Assembly (NCBI GenBank): GCA_977017575.1
Contig: CDRNVI010000069.1
Span: 124,001 to 188,000, forward strand
Source of the DNA: Paramoeba atlantica
Lineage: Eukaryota > Discosea
Direction: 5' to 3'
Length of the DNA: 64,000 nucleotides
Numbering within the stretch: position 1 is the first letter of the stretch; every line of letters begins with the position of its first letter. Below are positions 9,925 to 19,749 of the stretch, in pieces. The notes under the pieces were generated by a model. That model searched no databases, was not told where the DNA came from, and saw nothing but the letters and a program-made list of their open reading frames with translations. A program made the translations under genes and the position numbers.

Positions 9925-10545
9925 CTACGCAACAATAATCGCAGTTTTTCTAAAATGATATATTTGCAATGATACAGGCAAAATGCTTTTCTTGACAGTC
10001 CCGTATAAGCCTTTGTTCCATTCCAAATGAAGTACAGAAAGCAAGGGTGGAAGGGAATGAAATTCTACAAGTCCACTGAAATTATTGTGGTTTAGACGCA
10101 AGTCTTCTAAAGACTCAGGGAGTTGAATCAAGTTTACGTTCCCGTAAAAGAGGTTGCCACCTAGGTCAAACTTGATAAGCCTTGGCGGCAACTTGTCAAA
10201 AGGTACCGTTCCCTCAAGAAGATTTTCAAGTTCTCCACAGGAAAACACGTTTTCACCAAGATTTAGTTCGAGTAAGGTTTGGGGAAGGTCCTGGAAAGCG
10301 ATTGTGCCTTTTAACCATTCGCCAGGCCAACTAATTGAAGTGATCTCTCCGTGCTCTTCGCATTTTACACCTTTCCATGTAGAGATAGGCTTATCAACCT
10401 TCCACGAAATATCTGGACTTTGTATTCCTTGGATAAACTTTTCCATTACCAACTCTTGTGGAAGAGTGAAACGACGGGCTTTCCCCAGAATGGTAGACTT
10501 GACCTCTGCGTCTGCGCCTTTTACAAAGTTTAAACACCCGTTCAT
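9925..10545 (-). CDS. LRR protein, tandem copy 2
   Basis: About 206 residues from the MNGCLNF start that matches the start of copy 1; the frame is open upstream to 10677, but those 44 residues have no counterpart. Same cap and repeats as the 8925-9560 gene, with scattered substitutions (for example a changed block after NLGENVFSCGELENLLEG). The C-terminal end (KSILPVSLQIYHFRKTAII) has diverged. The pattern of many synonymous and a few replacement differences suggests a recent but functional duplication; both frames are intact. Confidence 0.75.
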   Translation of the reverse strand: MNGCLNFVKGADAEVKSTILGKARRFTLPQELVMEKFIQGIQSPDISWKVDKPISTWKGVKCEEHGEITSISWPGEWLKGTIAFQDLPQTLLELNLGENVFSCGELENLLEGTVPFDKLPPRLIKFDLGGNLFYGNVNLIQLPESLEDLRLNHNNFSGLVEFHSLPPLLSVLHLEWNKGLYGTVKKSILPVSLQIYHFRKTAIIVA

Positions 10546-10677
10546 GAATTGCATTACACGAACGAATAGTTGAAAAAATGAACCGAAGTTCAGTAGATTC
10601 TGCTTAGAAATGTGTACCGCGAAAACTATCGCTTGGAAAGCTTTCAATAAAAATGTATACTCATCAATGTAGATCAA

Positions 10678-11182
10678 GAGGTCCTACAAAAAAATAGTAT
10701 TTCCCAGTTTTTGTTGATGCCCTGGACTTAGCTCCGAGTAAATTAAGCATCATGAGCACAGCTAAACATTTTTCGCTTCCATGTGTAAGTAAAATTATGT
10801 TTCGTATATACACTGTATATTATAATGTGTACCTGGTTGGGCATAATGCATGTATCGGCTCTCCACGTGAATAAGAAGTACATAGTGTATATAATGAAGT
10901 GAATAAGAAGCAATTCCCTATGAACACACCAAAAAGAAAAAAAAACTAAATGGAAGATATTATTTTTTAGGAATAGTAGGAATTGCAAGACTTACTTTGT
11001 ATCTTATCTCCCTCGCCCTACGTGGCTGAGTTTTAAACAAAATAGCATTGCAAGCGTAATGTACATCCGCGTTGTATATCGCAATGTATCCGCGCTCCCC
11101 TTTAAATAAGGGCAGAACGATGGTAGTGATTATAAGTCGTTGAATAAATGATAATTTCATAAAACGACTGATATGTGCTTGG
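10678..11182. other. Intergenic stretch
   Basis: AT-rich with no recognised gene or repeat; short minus-strand frames have no domain. Confidence 0.5.
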
Positions 11183-12022
11183 CTAGAAAGATGATACCTC
11201 ATGGCATATAGTGCATTCCATTAAGAGCGTTTGTTTGTCTTGGTACACTCCAGTAATCTTTGTTTCGGCCGGATCAAAGTGGTTCTCCTCGAAAATAAGC
11301 GTGTAACCAGCAGGAACTGGGCATAACACCTGTAGTAGCCCCCAAAAATGATTTTCTCTAGCTTCCAAAAATAAATTGGGTGATACAGGCAGACTAGTGA
11401 TCAAGACATGCCCAGTGCATCTATTCCTGGCTAAAGAAAGATGTAAAATTCCTGATGGAAGAAAATTAAAATCTGGTGTCCCATTGAATTTATTCGCTGT
11501 AAGTGTGAGTCGACGAAGGACTTCGGGTAGAGATACAAGAGATAAATGCCCTTCCAAATAATTTCCATGAACGTCAATTTCGCAGATGCTTGAAGGAAGT
11601 TCGTCCAAAGGAAGTATACCCAAATGTCGATTTCGCCGAACTATAACGGTTAGAATCCCTAGAGGAAGTTGCTGAAAATCGAGAGTACCCCCAATAAACA
11701 CATTTTGTGTTATTTCTATGGTCTTTATGGTTCGAGGCGCAGAGCCCCAAACTAGACTGCCTTTGAAACCACGGCGAGACCATCCAATACGTGTGACCTC
11801 TCCATCCCAGTCACATGACACGCCATACCACGAACAGATAGGATTCGTTTCGTTCCAAGAGGAATGCGGGTTTTCAATTCTAGAAAAGAATTGACGCAAG
11901 AGAAATTCATTTGGAAGCAGCGATACCCCAGTTTTTCCTCGGAGTGCAGGCGCCCGGGTGCCTGAGGTATGAGGTTCATCACGACTACAAAGGAATTGAA
12001 TCGGTAGACACAACCCGGACAT
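11183..12022 (-). CDS. LRR protein
   Basis: 279 residues. The cap is at about 32-95 (LLPNEFLLRQFFSRIENPHSSW, then CSWYGVSCDWDGEVTRIGW), closest of all copies to the plant LRRNT signature. About six repeats follow (LPLGILTVIVRRNRHLG, LPEVLRRLTLTANKFNG, LPSGILHLSLARNRCTG). The C-terminus contains a CTICHEVSSF tail. The N-terminal 20 residues are mildly hydrophobic with a Cys but not a convincing signal peptide. Confidence 0.75.
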   Translation of the reverse strand: MSGLCLPIQFLCSRDEPHTSGTRAPALRGKTGVSLLPNEFLLRQFFSRIENPHSSWNETNPICSWYGVSCDWDGEVTRIGWSRRGFKGSLVWGSAPRTIKTIEITQNVFIGGTLDFQQLPLGILTVIVRRNRHLGILPLDELPSSICEIDVHGNYLEGHLSLVSLPEVLRRLTLTANKFNGTPDFNFLPSGILHLSLARNRCTGHVLITSLPVSPNLFLEARENHFWGLLQVLCPVPAGYTLIFEENHFDPAETKITGVYQDKQTLLMECTICHEVSSF

Positions 12023-12314
12023 AATAAAATAGAATTTACTACTCCAACCAAAAATAAAACAAGACTGAAATTAAATTTAGACTTGAATATTAAAACTGTA
12101 AATGAATTTAGACCCCACTTTTTCTACTCGTAGCACTCTTGATAGTCAAATTTGTGCAATGCGGGGTCAACGAGATTGCACCTTCAGTGACTCATGCATA
12201 CATCGCAGGAGGTACACTTGGCATTCGTGCATTTCGTCAGGTATGTAGAACACGCACAATATAGCCTCCTGGGCGAACTCCTTTTCCAACTCTGGACATT
12301 TCTTTCATTATGCG

Positions 12315-13070
12315 TTATTCACCCCCCAACTGTCTACCTTTTCCCCAATGTGTTGACCTGCGAGTGCCCAACCACCCCGCTGAATGAGACGTAGGGTTTG
12401 CTGAACTCACCCCGGTGGATCCTTGAAACCGACGTGGGTCATGTTGCCTTGTCCCCGGGAACAGCTTTTCCACCCATCGGGGAGTGCGTAGCGGATTGAA
12501 CCGCGTGAGCTGCGGAACCACATCCCGTAAAAAGAAGAATACGTGGCCCGTGACAATCCCCACCACGTCATCCGTCGGGGTCCCGCCCATAAGAAGGTGG
12601 AAGGCGACCATCACCCACGGGAAGTGACGTGCGCGGAAGGCAAACCCATAGAGTGTCACGAGCTGCTCCTCGTGACGTTTGCACCAGACCCACAAAAGGG
12701 ACATGGTCAGCGGAATTCCCAACCATCGCAGGGGGAAGAAAACGGAGAGCGTGAGTAAACCGGCGTACATCGAAAGAAGACAGAAGAGGTAGTCCGGCAT
12801 GCGTCCCCGGTAGTCCTCCTCTAACCGTTGTTGATAAATCACCAACATGGCAATATTAAGGAGAGTGGGGAAATTTAGTGGACCGAGGAACAGCCCAGAG
12901 GTAAGGGGACGCCAGATTTCTCCCTGAAGAGTACGATGCCAAGAAAGCATGAGTTGCGTAGGAGAGAGAACCCCGAGACGGGTGGCCACTGACAGTCCAG
13001 CGGACCCTATTAATGTTGTTCGCGTGAACGGACCCAGAGAAACCCACCAGGATTCAAAGGATTGTGCCAT
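12315..13070 (-). CDS. Derlin family ER membrane protein
   Basis: About 251 residues from the ATG at 13070 (an in-frame TTG two codons upstream is not needed). The derlin/rhomboid-pseudoprotease features are present: a WR-type motif (GEIWRPLTSGLFLGPLNF), several transmembrane helices (about 22-40, 58-82, 97-120, 125-145, 150-175) and the GHVFFFLRDVVPQL block that matches the family GHxYYFLxDVxP. Rhomboid catalytic Ser/His are absent, as expected. Derlins help retrotranslocate misfolded proteins from the ER for degradation. The last ~45 residues are polar and rich in Ser, Gly and Arg. Confidence 0.85.
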   Translation of the reverse strand: MAQSFESWWVSLGPFTRTTLIGSAGLSVATRLGVLSPTQLMLSWHRTLQGEIWRPLTSGLFLGPLNFPTLLNIAMLVIYQQRLEEDYRGRMPDYLFCLLSMYAGLLTLSVFFPLRWLGIPLTMSLLWVWCKRHEEQLVTLYGFAFRARHFPWVMVAFHLLMGGTPTDDVVGIVTGHVFFFLRDVVPQLTRFNPLRTPRWVEKLFPGTRQHDPRRFQGSTGVSSANPTSHSAGWLGTRRSTHWGKGRQLGGE

Positions 13071-13198
13071 AGACAAAATAGAGTAAGATCTGTTGTCTAA
13101 TCACATACAATGTACACTGGCCTGCCGAAATAAAGAAGGGCACGTCGAAACATGTAGATATTTTATTTTCTGTGTAAACTAGTAATAGAATCGATTTT

Positions 13199-13444
13199 GG
13201 GCCAAAATGGCCAAATCTTTGTTACTGGGGGATGTGCTTTTTGGGTGAGAAAGGACCTTTTTTGTTCATGAGCGTGTTGATTTTCGGCCTATCGAACCCC
13301 ACAACCACGGCATTCGCTCCCGCGCAACCACCCTCACCCCACCCGCCCAAACACCCCCCTTCCAACGAACCTTCCTAGCTAAATGCTTGTTACTGGGGGT
13401 AAGCCGGAAAAGGGTCAAATCCTTGTTACTGGGGGGGTCTACGG
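13199..13444. mobile_element. Fragment of a TA-flanked MITE
   Basis: The right end (CCGTAGACCCCCCCAGTAAC on the minus strand, next to a TA at 13445) and internal TTGTTACTGGGGG and GGCCAAATC blocks resemble the MITE at 43277-43596. The matching left end was not found. Confidence 0.45.
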
Positions 13445-13556
13445 TATATGCATCATAAATATGCCGTATAAATATGCGTTATAAAAATGCTGATGGGGGA
13501 AATAAGATGACCGCATGTGGACCACAGCTTAAATTACTTCTGTTGGATTGTAAATA

Positions 13557-13735
13557 CTGTCCCCCCTCCCCTTAAGCGCACCCGGTCAGACCCCCCTGTT
13601 TAAGCGCACATAAAGTTGAGGTGGAGTCTCCGGCGCCGCGAAGCGGCGCCAAATTTTTTTTATGTACTGATTCAGACCCCCCTGTTTGAGCGCACTTTTC
13701 ACGGAAAACGAGGTGCGGTTAAACGGGGGGGACAG
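13557..13735. mobile_element. 179-bp TA-flanked MITE
   Basis: Begins CTGTCCCCCCTCCCC and ends with the complement GGGGGGGACAG; both ends are flanked by TA (13555-13556 and 13736-13737). Internal AGCGCAC blocks next to AGACCCCCCTGTTT are repeated in inverted orientation. The centre has a GC hairpin (GGCGCCGCGAAGCGGCGCC). Confidence 0.75.
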
Positions 13736-13861
13736 TACTTTACTTTTGTAAATATCAGAATTTCGTGGTACCCAGGAGTTGCAGTCTTCTATGTCACACA
13801 CATTTTACCAAAAAACTTGGGACTCTAGTTGCAAAAGCATTTTTTTTTAAATTCAAAGATA

Positions 13862-14029
13862 CTACCCCCCCTATCCTAGCGTTGCCTGGTTTGGGAAAAA
13901 GCAACGCTAGGAGGGGGGGTCAAAAAAAAAACATTCGCCGCTTCGCGGCAAGAGAATCTTGAAGAGACAGTCTAAAAAGCAACGCTAATGAGGTGGGGGA
14001 CTGAGGCAACGCTAGGATAGGGGGGATAG
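13862..14029. mobile_element. 168-bp TA-flanked MITE
   Basis: Ends CTACCCCCCCTATCCTAGCG and its near-perfect inverse, flanked by TA at 13860-13861 and 14030-14031. AGCAACGCTA motifs recur inside. It carries a CGCCGCTTCGCGGC hairpin like the neighbouring MITE and the 43602-44590 element. Confidence 0.75.
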
Positions 14030-14114
14030 TAACTTTAAATTTAAAAATAACTTGAAACTTAACTTAAAGAAGTAAAATATAAGAGTGCGGTGGCAGATCG
14101 ACTCAAACTGCGTC

Positions 14115-14961
14115 CTACACCACATCTATCTGCGTATTTTCCACTTCTAAAACAATTCCCTTGGGTAAATCGGCTAGTCTCATGCATCCACATAAGTTCG
14201 TATTGTCCTTTAGCCAACAATAATAAATGTCTTTTGGCCAATGCTCCACGTTAATCAATAGCTCAAAATTATTGTCATTCGCGTATAACTCGATTAAGTA
14301 ATCTGGGAGATTACGAAAATCCAGTCCCAGAAAACTGATTGAGAGAAAAGTCCAAGACACGTAACGTTAATGGTAAGTGACACAAATCAACCTCCCCTTC
14401 GAAATGATTGCTTTCCAACCACAATTCCACTAAATTTGGGGGCAAGGTCGAAAGATTTACATGTCCGGTAAATTCATTATGATCAAAGTAGGCTGTCTCG
14501 AGCATTCGAGGCAACATTTGCGTGTCAACCTGGCCGAAGAAGCGGTTATCGCTAAGAGCCAATGTCTTGAGCTGTTTTGGAAGACAATCCAATTCAACGT
14601 TACCTGTCACTTCACTGTTTCTCAAATGTAAAGCCATGAGAGTCAATGGAAGATACTTCCAAAGCACTGAACCACTTAATGCGTAAGTTGTAGTCCAGTT
14701 TATTGCTGTGACTTCACCCATGTCATTACACGTCACACCTGCCCATTCACATGCTGTTACGTTCGTACACCATGTGGGATGCAGACCTTCCATATTTTCA
14801 ACAAAACGAGCTAAATCGTATTCTTGTGGTAGTGTGGCACCACGAATTCTACCCGGCGCTCGCAATGTGGAGTGCGATGGGACAGCACCTGGTAATGGTA
14901 CCATTGCCTCACGTCGAATAGGTGCGTCGTCAGCTGACGTTACTGATGATAGGCGATGCAT
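14115..14961 (-). CDS. LRR protein gene with one frameshift
   Basis: From the ATG at 14961 the protein has the family cap (residues about 43-105: LPQEYDLARFVENMEGLHPTW, then CEWAGVTCNDMGEVTAINW) and five to six repeats. The first frame ends at 14311 with LNQFSGTGFS. LRR-like sequence continues in another frame from about 14345 to 14115 (GLDFRNLPDYLIELYANDNN, then CMRLADLPKG). A one-base shift around 14335-14350 would explain this, either a real lesion in a host gene or an assembly error. The N-terminal 40 residues are unrelated to other copies. Confidence 0.65.
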
Positions 14962-15359
14962 ATACAGATTTTACGTCTGTGGTAGAGAGTATGTAATGAT
15001 ACGTATGAATTTGTGATAATAGGAGCAGAAAAGGCTCTTCAATAAAGTCCTCCTGTACGAAAAAAAATGCTTTTTTAATCTTTTAATACTGAATACTTTT
15101 TATACTGAATATAACCTTTTAGTACGTTTGTTTACTTCGCCATATAGGTACATACTCGTATTACGAAAAGAGCTTAGTGATGAAAGAGTTAAAGACATCC
15201 AACAAAAAAAGAATATAAGAATTATCCGGATTCGTAAAAGAAACGGATCTAATGCACTGTATTATTATGTTACGAATCCTGGTAGAAAACTAAGAGCTTC
15301 TAGAGTCACAAATTAGAATAAAAAGGGATGCAATTACAAAATCACGGACATCTACGGGT
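14962..15359. other. Intergenic stretch
   Basis: AT-rich, with a short plus-strand Lys/Arg-rich frame (15128-15316) that I do not recognise and do not believe to be a gene. Confidence 0.4.
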
Positions 15360-16286
15360 CTACACTCTCATTCTCATAAAATTTCTAATGCTCTTCGCAG
15401 ACGGAAACCTCGGAATTCCTGCGGCGGTGTATCTTTGAAAGCGCACCGTGACCTTCTTTCCCACCAACTCCTTCCTCTTCGTCCACCAGTACCGGCGCAT
15501 ATCCTCATCCACCCCGGGATTCGCACAAAACTTCTTCCCCTCGGAGGTGACACACACAAAGGACCCCAACGTGCCTTTAAACTTCCCTTTACCCTGTTTC
15601 GCGTCATACACGTCAAACTCTTCCTCCATGACCGGGACGTATTTCATCAAGTCCCCGCTACGCTTTCCGGGCTCGTAGCGCCCAATCGGGGTCCGCACGA
15701 TCACCCCCTCCATGCCACGGTCCAGGTACTCGTCCAGGTGCGTCTCCAGCTCCTCCTGGGTACGAAACGAGCGCACCGGGACCAACGTAATCGAGGGGAA
15801 ATTCTTTTTATGCCTCTTTACCGTCTCCTGGAGGTAATACTGCCGCTGGACGTACGGGTGCTTCCCGGGATCATTTAAAATCGTAAAATCAAACAGATGA
15901 AATTTAATTTGCTTTTGAAGTTTGTAATCCTCCGCGGTGGCGTGCTTGTGGGTCTTCTTCACCGCACTCACGATGCGCTCGAAGGGGAGGTTGGGGCCGG
16001 AGAAGTACAGCTCCCCGTCGAGGTGAATATCCCCATGAGGGCAGAACGCACGCAGGGCTCGGATGAAGACCTGGATGTCTTTATGGACGTGGTCACAGCT
16101 TTGGAATTGGATGGAGTTGCGGGAGAACAGACCCTGGGTCGACCCGACGCACCGGATGCCGTCGTACTTGGGGCAACAGTATAACTTGGGAAGGCTTCCG
16201 GATTTCACGGCCTGGAGAACGTAATCTTTTCGCTCTTGCCATTTCGTCGCAAGCATGGCGCTAAGGGGCTCAATACCGCGAGTCAT
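15360..16286 (-). CDS. Small ATP-dependent DNA ligase
   Basis: About 308 residues from the ATG at 16286; the frame is open further upstream but that part lacks similarity. Nucleotidyltransferase motifs appear in order: motif I PKYDGIRC with the adenylated Lys, motif III LDGELYF, motif IIIa FHLFDF, motif IV MEGVIVRTP and motif V LMKYVP. An OB-fold domain follows (about 225-305). The size is that of minimal ligases such as the chlorella-virus enzyme or mitochondrial ligases of kinetoplastids, without the large N-terminal DNA-binding domain of ligase I. The role is sealing nicks; nuclear or mitochondrial location cannot be decided. A phage- or virus-derived origin is possible. Confidence 0.85.
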   Translation of the reverse strand: MTRGIEPLSAMLATKWQERKDYVLQAVKSGSLPKLYCCPKYDGIRCVGSTQGLFSRNSIQFQSCDHVHKDIQVFIRALRAFCPHGDIHLDGELYFSGPNLPFERIVSAVKKTHKHATAEDYKLQKQIKFHLFDFTILNDPGKHPYVQRQYYLQETVKRHKKNFPSITLVPVRSFRTQEELETHLDEYLDRGMEGVIVRTPIGRYEPGKRSGDLMKYVPVMEEEFDVYDAKQGKGKFKGTLGSFVCVTSEGKKFCANPGVDEDMRRYWWTKRKELVGKKVTVRFQRYTAAGIPRFPSAKSIRNFMRMRV

Positions 16287-16887
16287 GGGGAAGTAAGAGT
16301 GATGACAAAAGTGTGGTGTACAAGATGGTTTCAGTTCTATGAGTTTGAATGTACTGTTCAAATCGTTTGTGCGTTGACACGGATAAAGTGATGAAAATTT
16401 GTAAATAATGATGCAAAAGGATAAAAAAACGTTATGTTCATTAAGTACTGTATGAGGTAGTTGTGTATCTACACTCCACACCTGTATACATACAGATTCT
16501 ACATTTCAACACCTGGATCACATCTACATTTCAACACCTGGATCATCCTCATAAGGACATCCTCTAATTCTAAATTTGAACAAACGTCATAGACTTTTGA
16601 ACAAGTCTGAAATAATAAGCTGAAATAAGCTCTAACATGGTGGCGTTTACAACCTAATCTACCGCCGTCTTATTTCTACTATGTCATGGCAAGATTTATG
16701 GCAAGATAAAAAAGTCTTTATACCTCTTTAATTTCAGCCCCATAATTGTACTACATTTCTAGCAAATCAGGGTGTCACCACCAATACGACTACCGGGATC
16801 TTTGGTACTACAAACGTTGTGGCATTCTTCTACGCACCATACACATACATCTACACACATGTACACAACGTGTACATGTATTCGTTC
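16287..16887. other. Intergenic stretch
   Basis: A duplicated CTACATTTCAACACCTGGAT block (near 16500 and 16526) and a palindromic ACATGTACACAACGTGTACATGT at 16856-16878. No gene seen. Confidence 0.5.
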
Positions 16888-18159
16888 TTATGTCAACGCC
16901 TGGTGCCGCAGGATCTTGTTCTCGACATATCGCGTCAAAGTTTGCCTTGGAGGTCTGCCTTTTGCGCCGGCGTCAGAGGATTTATCGAATGCACCAGAAT
17001 TTGTGACAGTTTCATCCTCATCCTCATAAAGACTCTGGAGCTCGGCCTTGTATTCTATCATATGCGTGGCGATTTCTTTTCGCCATGAATCCGGTACTCG
17101 GTCGTCGCTGAGCAAACCGTGTATAAGTTGGTAATCCCGCGCGGATGGCTTTTTTAAGTGGCGCACCCTACACGCATTTTCCAACCCAGACTTTGAGGGT
17201 TTCCCATTCTTAACGCTAGTTTGGCTTCCATAACCTTTTTCACTAAAAAAATCACTTGAGTGAAGTCCCAACCACTTGATTCGGGGCGTGGTGCTCGTAA
17301 CCCTTGTCGGAGAAAGCGACAAAGGTTGTTGTGTTCCTTCTTTACCGCCATCCTTTGTCCCTTCCAACCCTTTCCTTCGTTTTTTCACAGTACGTCCCCC
17401 CTCCTCCCCAAGCGCCTCCTCATAACAAAGCAACACACGCAACCCCGCAGGGTTATAATCCACCAACATATACGGCTCCAGACCATATTTCAGCACCAGA
17501 ACACGCACCAGCGCCCGTGTCGCGACATCAGGAAACCCACAACCCGTAACCAGCACCATGGGCAGGCGATCCCATAACATAGACACTCCGTAAACCCCCC
17601 CTTCCTCACCCACATAGTCCCCCGAAACACTCTCCTCCACCAACCGTTGCAACACACACTCCTTTTCCACAATCACTAAATACCGTGCGTGGGTGTGCGT
17701 AACATCCCCTGCGGTAAAATCCCCCGGAATCGGGGTTAGCCACGGCACCACCGTGACCCCCGGCCCCCTTCCCTGCCTCCTGCTCCCGATCCCCAACGGC
17801 ACCTGCCGCAGCACCAGCCCCCCCGTGACCCACCCCCTCGCGCGGGCCCGGATCCCGAGGCTGAGACGGGGGAGCGCGAGCCGTGCGCACAGCTCCGCCA
17901 CGGCCCGGTCCGTGTCCCGCTGCGTGACCGCGTGCCGCGGGGAGAGCCGGTAGTAGAGGTCGCGGAGGGAGCAGGCGGTGTGGGAGGCCACGTTGTGGTG
18001 GACGAGATCGAGCACCGCGAGACGGAGCGCGACGGTGGAGGGGCTGGAGCGTGTCCAGGACGCAGGGGGGGTGTGGTGGAGGAAGAGGGTGGAGAGGAGG
18101 TCGTGGATGTGGCTCTCGAGACGGGATTGGGTTTCGGAGGGGGAGGTGGGGGTGTACAT
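16888..18159 (-). CDS. SPO11: Spo11 / topoisomerase VI A-subunit homologue
   Basis: 423 residues. The winged-helix part contains the catalytic Tyr motif SLRDLYYRLSP (Tyr 69/70). The Toprim domain has VIVEKECVLQRL (the metal-binding Glu), VTGCGFPDVATRALVRVL and LVDYNPAGLRVLL, then IKWLGLHSSDFF. These match family blocks VVEKDAxFQRL, TGKGYPDVxTR, LVDxDPxG and WLGLxxSD. The second Toprim Asp of the usual D-x-D is replaced (Asp-Tyr-Asn). Spo11 makes meiotic double-strand breaks. A Lys/Arg/Gly insertion lies between LVDYNP and WLGL, and the C-terminus has an extra acidic tail. The DNA around its N-terminal half is very GC-rich. Confidence 0.85.
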   Translation of the reverse strand: MYTPTSPSETQSRLESHIHDLLSTLFLHHTPPASWTRSSPSTVALRLAVLDLVHHNVASHTACSLRDLYYRLSPRHAVTQRDTDRAVAELCARLALPRLSLGIRARARGWVTGGLVLRQVPLGIGSRRQGRGPGVTVVPWLTPIPGDFTAGDVTHTHARYLVIVEKECVLQRLVEESVSGDYVGEEGGVYGVSMLWDRLPMVLVTGCGFPDVATRALVRVLVLKYGLEPYMLVDYNPAGLRVLLCYEEALGEEGGRTVKKRRKGLEGTKDGGKEGTQQPLSLSPTRVTSTTPRIKWLGLHSSDFFSEKGYGSQTSVKNGKPSKSGLENACRVRHLKKPSARDYQLIHGLLSDDRVPDSWRKEIATHMIEYKAELQSLYEDEDETVTNSGAFDKSSDAGAKGRPPRQTLTRYVENKILRHQALT

Positions 18160-18912
18160 GGGGGGAGGGAAGAAAAAAAGGTTTTTTAGCAGTTTATGAG
18201 AAAAAGGGGATGGGTTGTTTATAACTTCCCCCTTCCACCCAAAGAAAAGTCATTCCCTGCTTTTTTTTTGTGCAAGTGTCCGTTTGAGCTGATTTTTGTT
18301 GCATTTTGCAGATCTCAACACAAAGACTTTGCGCGTGAAGAAACGAAACAAAAAGAAGCGAATACGTACATTGTAAAGAAGAATTCCCATTTTGTTAGTT
18401 TTATAGAAGTTTTATACATTGTTTAAGGCGAAAGTCAAAGCTTAATACCGTATTTCTCGATCACGTTTTGGGGATGACGTAGACTCCCCCTATTATATGC
18501 TATAATGTGCTTATTTTATGCAATTTCAAAAAATGCGGGGATGGAAGGAGTAGGATTGAATATCGCTCCAATGAAAGTCAATCTTGTCTTTTTCTTTCGT
18601 GTGATCCACAAAACATCGAAATTAATTCACAGAGACTCATTTCAATCCAAAAATGTGACTTGGTGAGTCTTGACAGTGCGGTCATTGAGAGTAGAGACTT
18701 GTAGTCGATGTCTAACTGATCTTTCGAATCTGTTTCTGAGTCAGATAGGTTTACGAAGTATCACAACAAACATACTTTGTAATCGCGCTAGACAGGTCCG
18801 TGTGGCAAAAGGCTTACTCGCTAAACACAAGATCTACATGTGTGATTTGATCGTCATAAATTAATTACAATGGTATTTTTAGTTGTCCAGAATTTCGTAC
18901 ACTTGACGAGTT
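18160..18912. other. Intergenic stretch
   Basis: AT-rich plus-strand frames (18196-18864) without recognisable domains; no clear repeat. Confidence 0.45.
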
Positions 18913-19200
18913 TTATTTAGGAATAGATCGAAATTTGAGTCCTAACCATGCGTCCCAAGGTGCATCCAAGATACTGCGTCGGCGCTGTACCTCAAGTGGA
19001 TCTTCAATTGGAGGGGAAAAGAACCTTTTCACAACGCCTTTCGTCCCTCCATGTAGTTCGCGCAATGCGTATAACTCATAGTAGTTGTACGCGTAAACTG
19101 CAGGAAAGAGGAATAACGGCGTTCCCAGCAGAGAAAACAGCGCAACTTTGTGCCAAAGAACATTGCGGGCGTGTCGCCGAAGGTCGGAAGTGAGTTTCAT
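18913..19200 (-). CDS. Small single-pass membrane protein, unknown
   Basis: 95 residues: a basic N-terminus (RRHARNVLWHK), one hydrophobic segment (about 18-38), then a soluble basic region with PPIEDPLEVQRRRSILDAPW. The pattern is that of small inner mitochondrial membrane subunits, but I recognise no family. It is flanked on both sides by same-strand genes, has a proper ATG and uses an amino-acid mix unlike random DNA, which supports a real gene. Confidence 0.55.
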   Translation of the reverse strand: MKLTSDLRRHARNVLWHKVALFSLLGTPLFLFPAVYAYNYYELYALRELHGGTKGVVKRFFSPPIEDPLEVQRRRSILDAPWDAWLGLKFRSIPK

Positions 19201-19514
19201 GTAAAGAAGTATAAGACGTCAAAACAGATTTTTAAGCTACATCAGCATTTTCAAGTTTCATTTTTCGCAAATAAAATATGAAAACACAAGTTTTGTGTAA
19301 TTGTTTTAAAAATTGTTTAAAAATTGAACTTTCAAATCTGTCTGTGAAGGGTCTGTCTTGCTAGTGACCGTCCGGAGCAATCCGGAATGATTTGGATGGA
19401 TTGGATTGCTCCCCCGTCGATCAGCTTTTCGATGAAACGCTTCAGGCATAAGGGAAAATAGAGTGTCCGAAAACCATATTTGTCCAAGCGACATCGAAAG
19501 CTTCGGATGGACTT

Positions 19515-19656
19515 GAGGGGCTGCGGGTATGATCTTGCATGATCTCACGTGATCTCGTTTTGAGGTCATCCAACCACCCTCCCGAACCAAATCCGCTCTC
19601 GATAGATCTCGCGTGATCTCACATGATCTTGTCTTGGGCCTCACCCGCAGCCCCTC
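19515..19656. mobile_element. 142-bp MITE with ACTT duplication
   Basis: Inverted ends GAGGGGCTGCGGGT and ACCCGCAGCCCCTC, flanked by ACTT on both sides (19511-19514 and 19657-19660). The interior is built of TGATCT(C/T) and ATGATCT repeats in inverted orientation. Superfamily unknown. Confidence 0.65.
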
Positions 19657-19749
19657 ACTTCTCTACTGCCCATGAGCACTGAACAGTCCATGAGATGAAT
19701 GTACAGATGAATTCACATGTGCAGCAATGTACAGTAGAATTTTCGAATA

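Noticed and set aside
15435-15878. A 147-codon plus-strand frame
   Set aside because: Antisense to the DNA ligase with its complete set of nucleotidyltransferase motifs.
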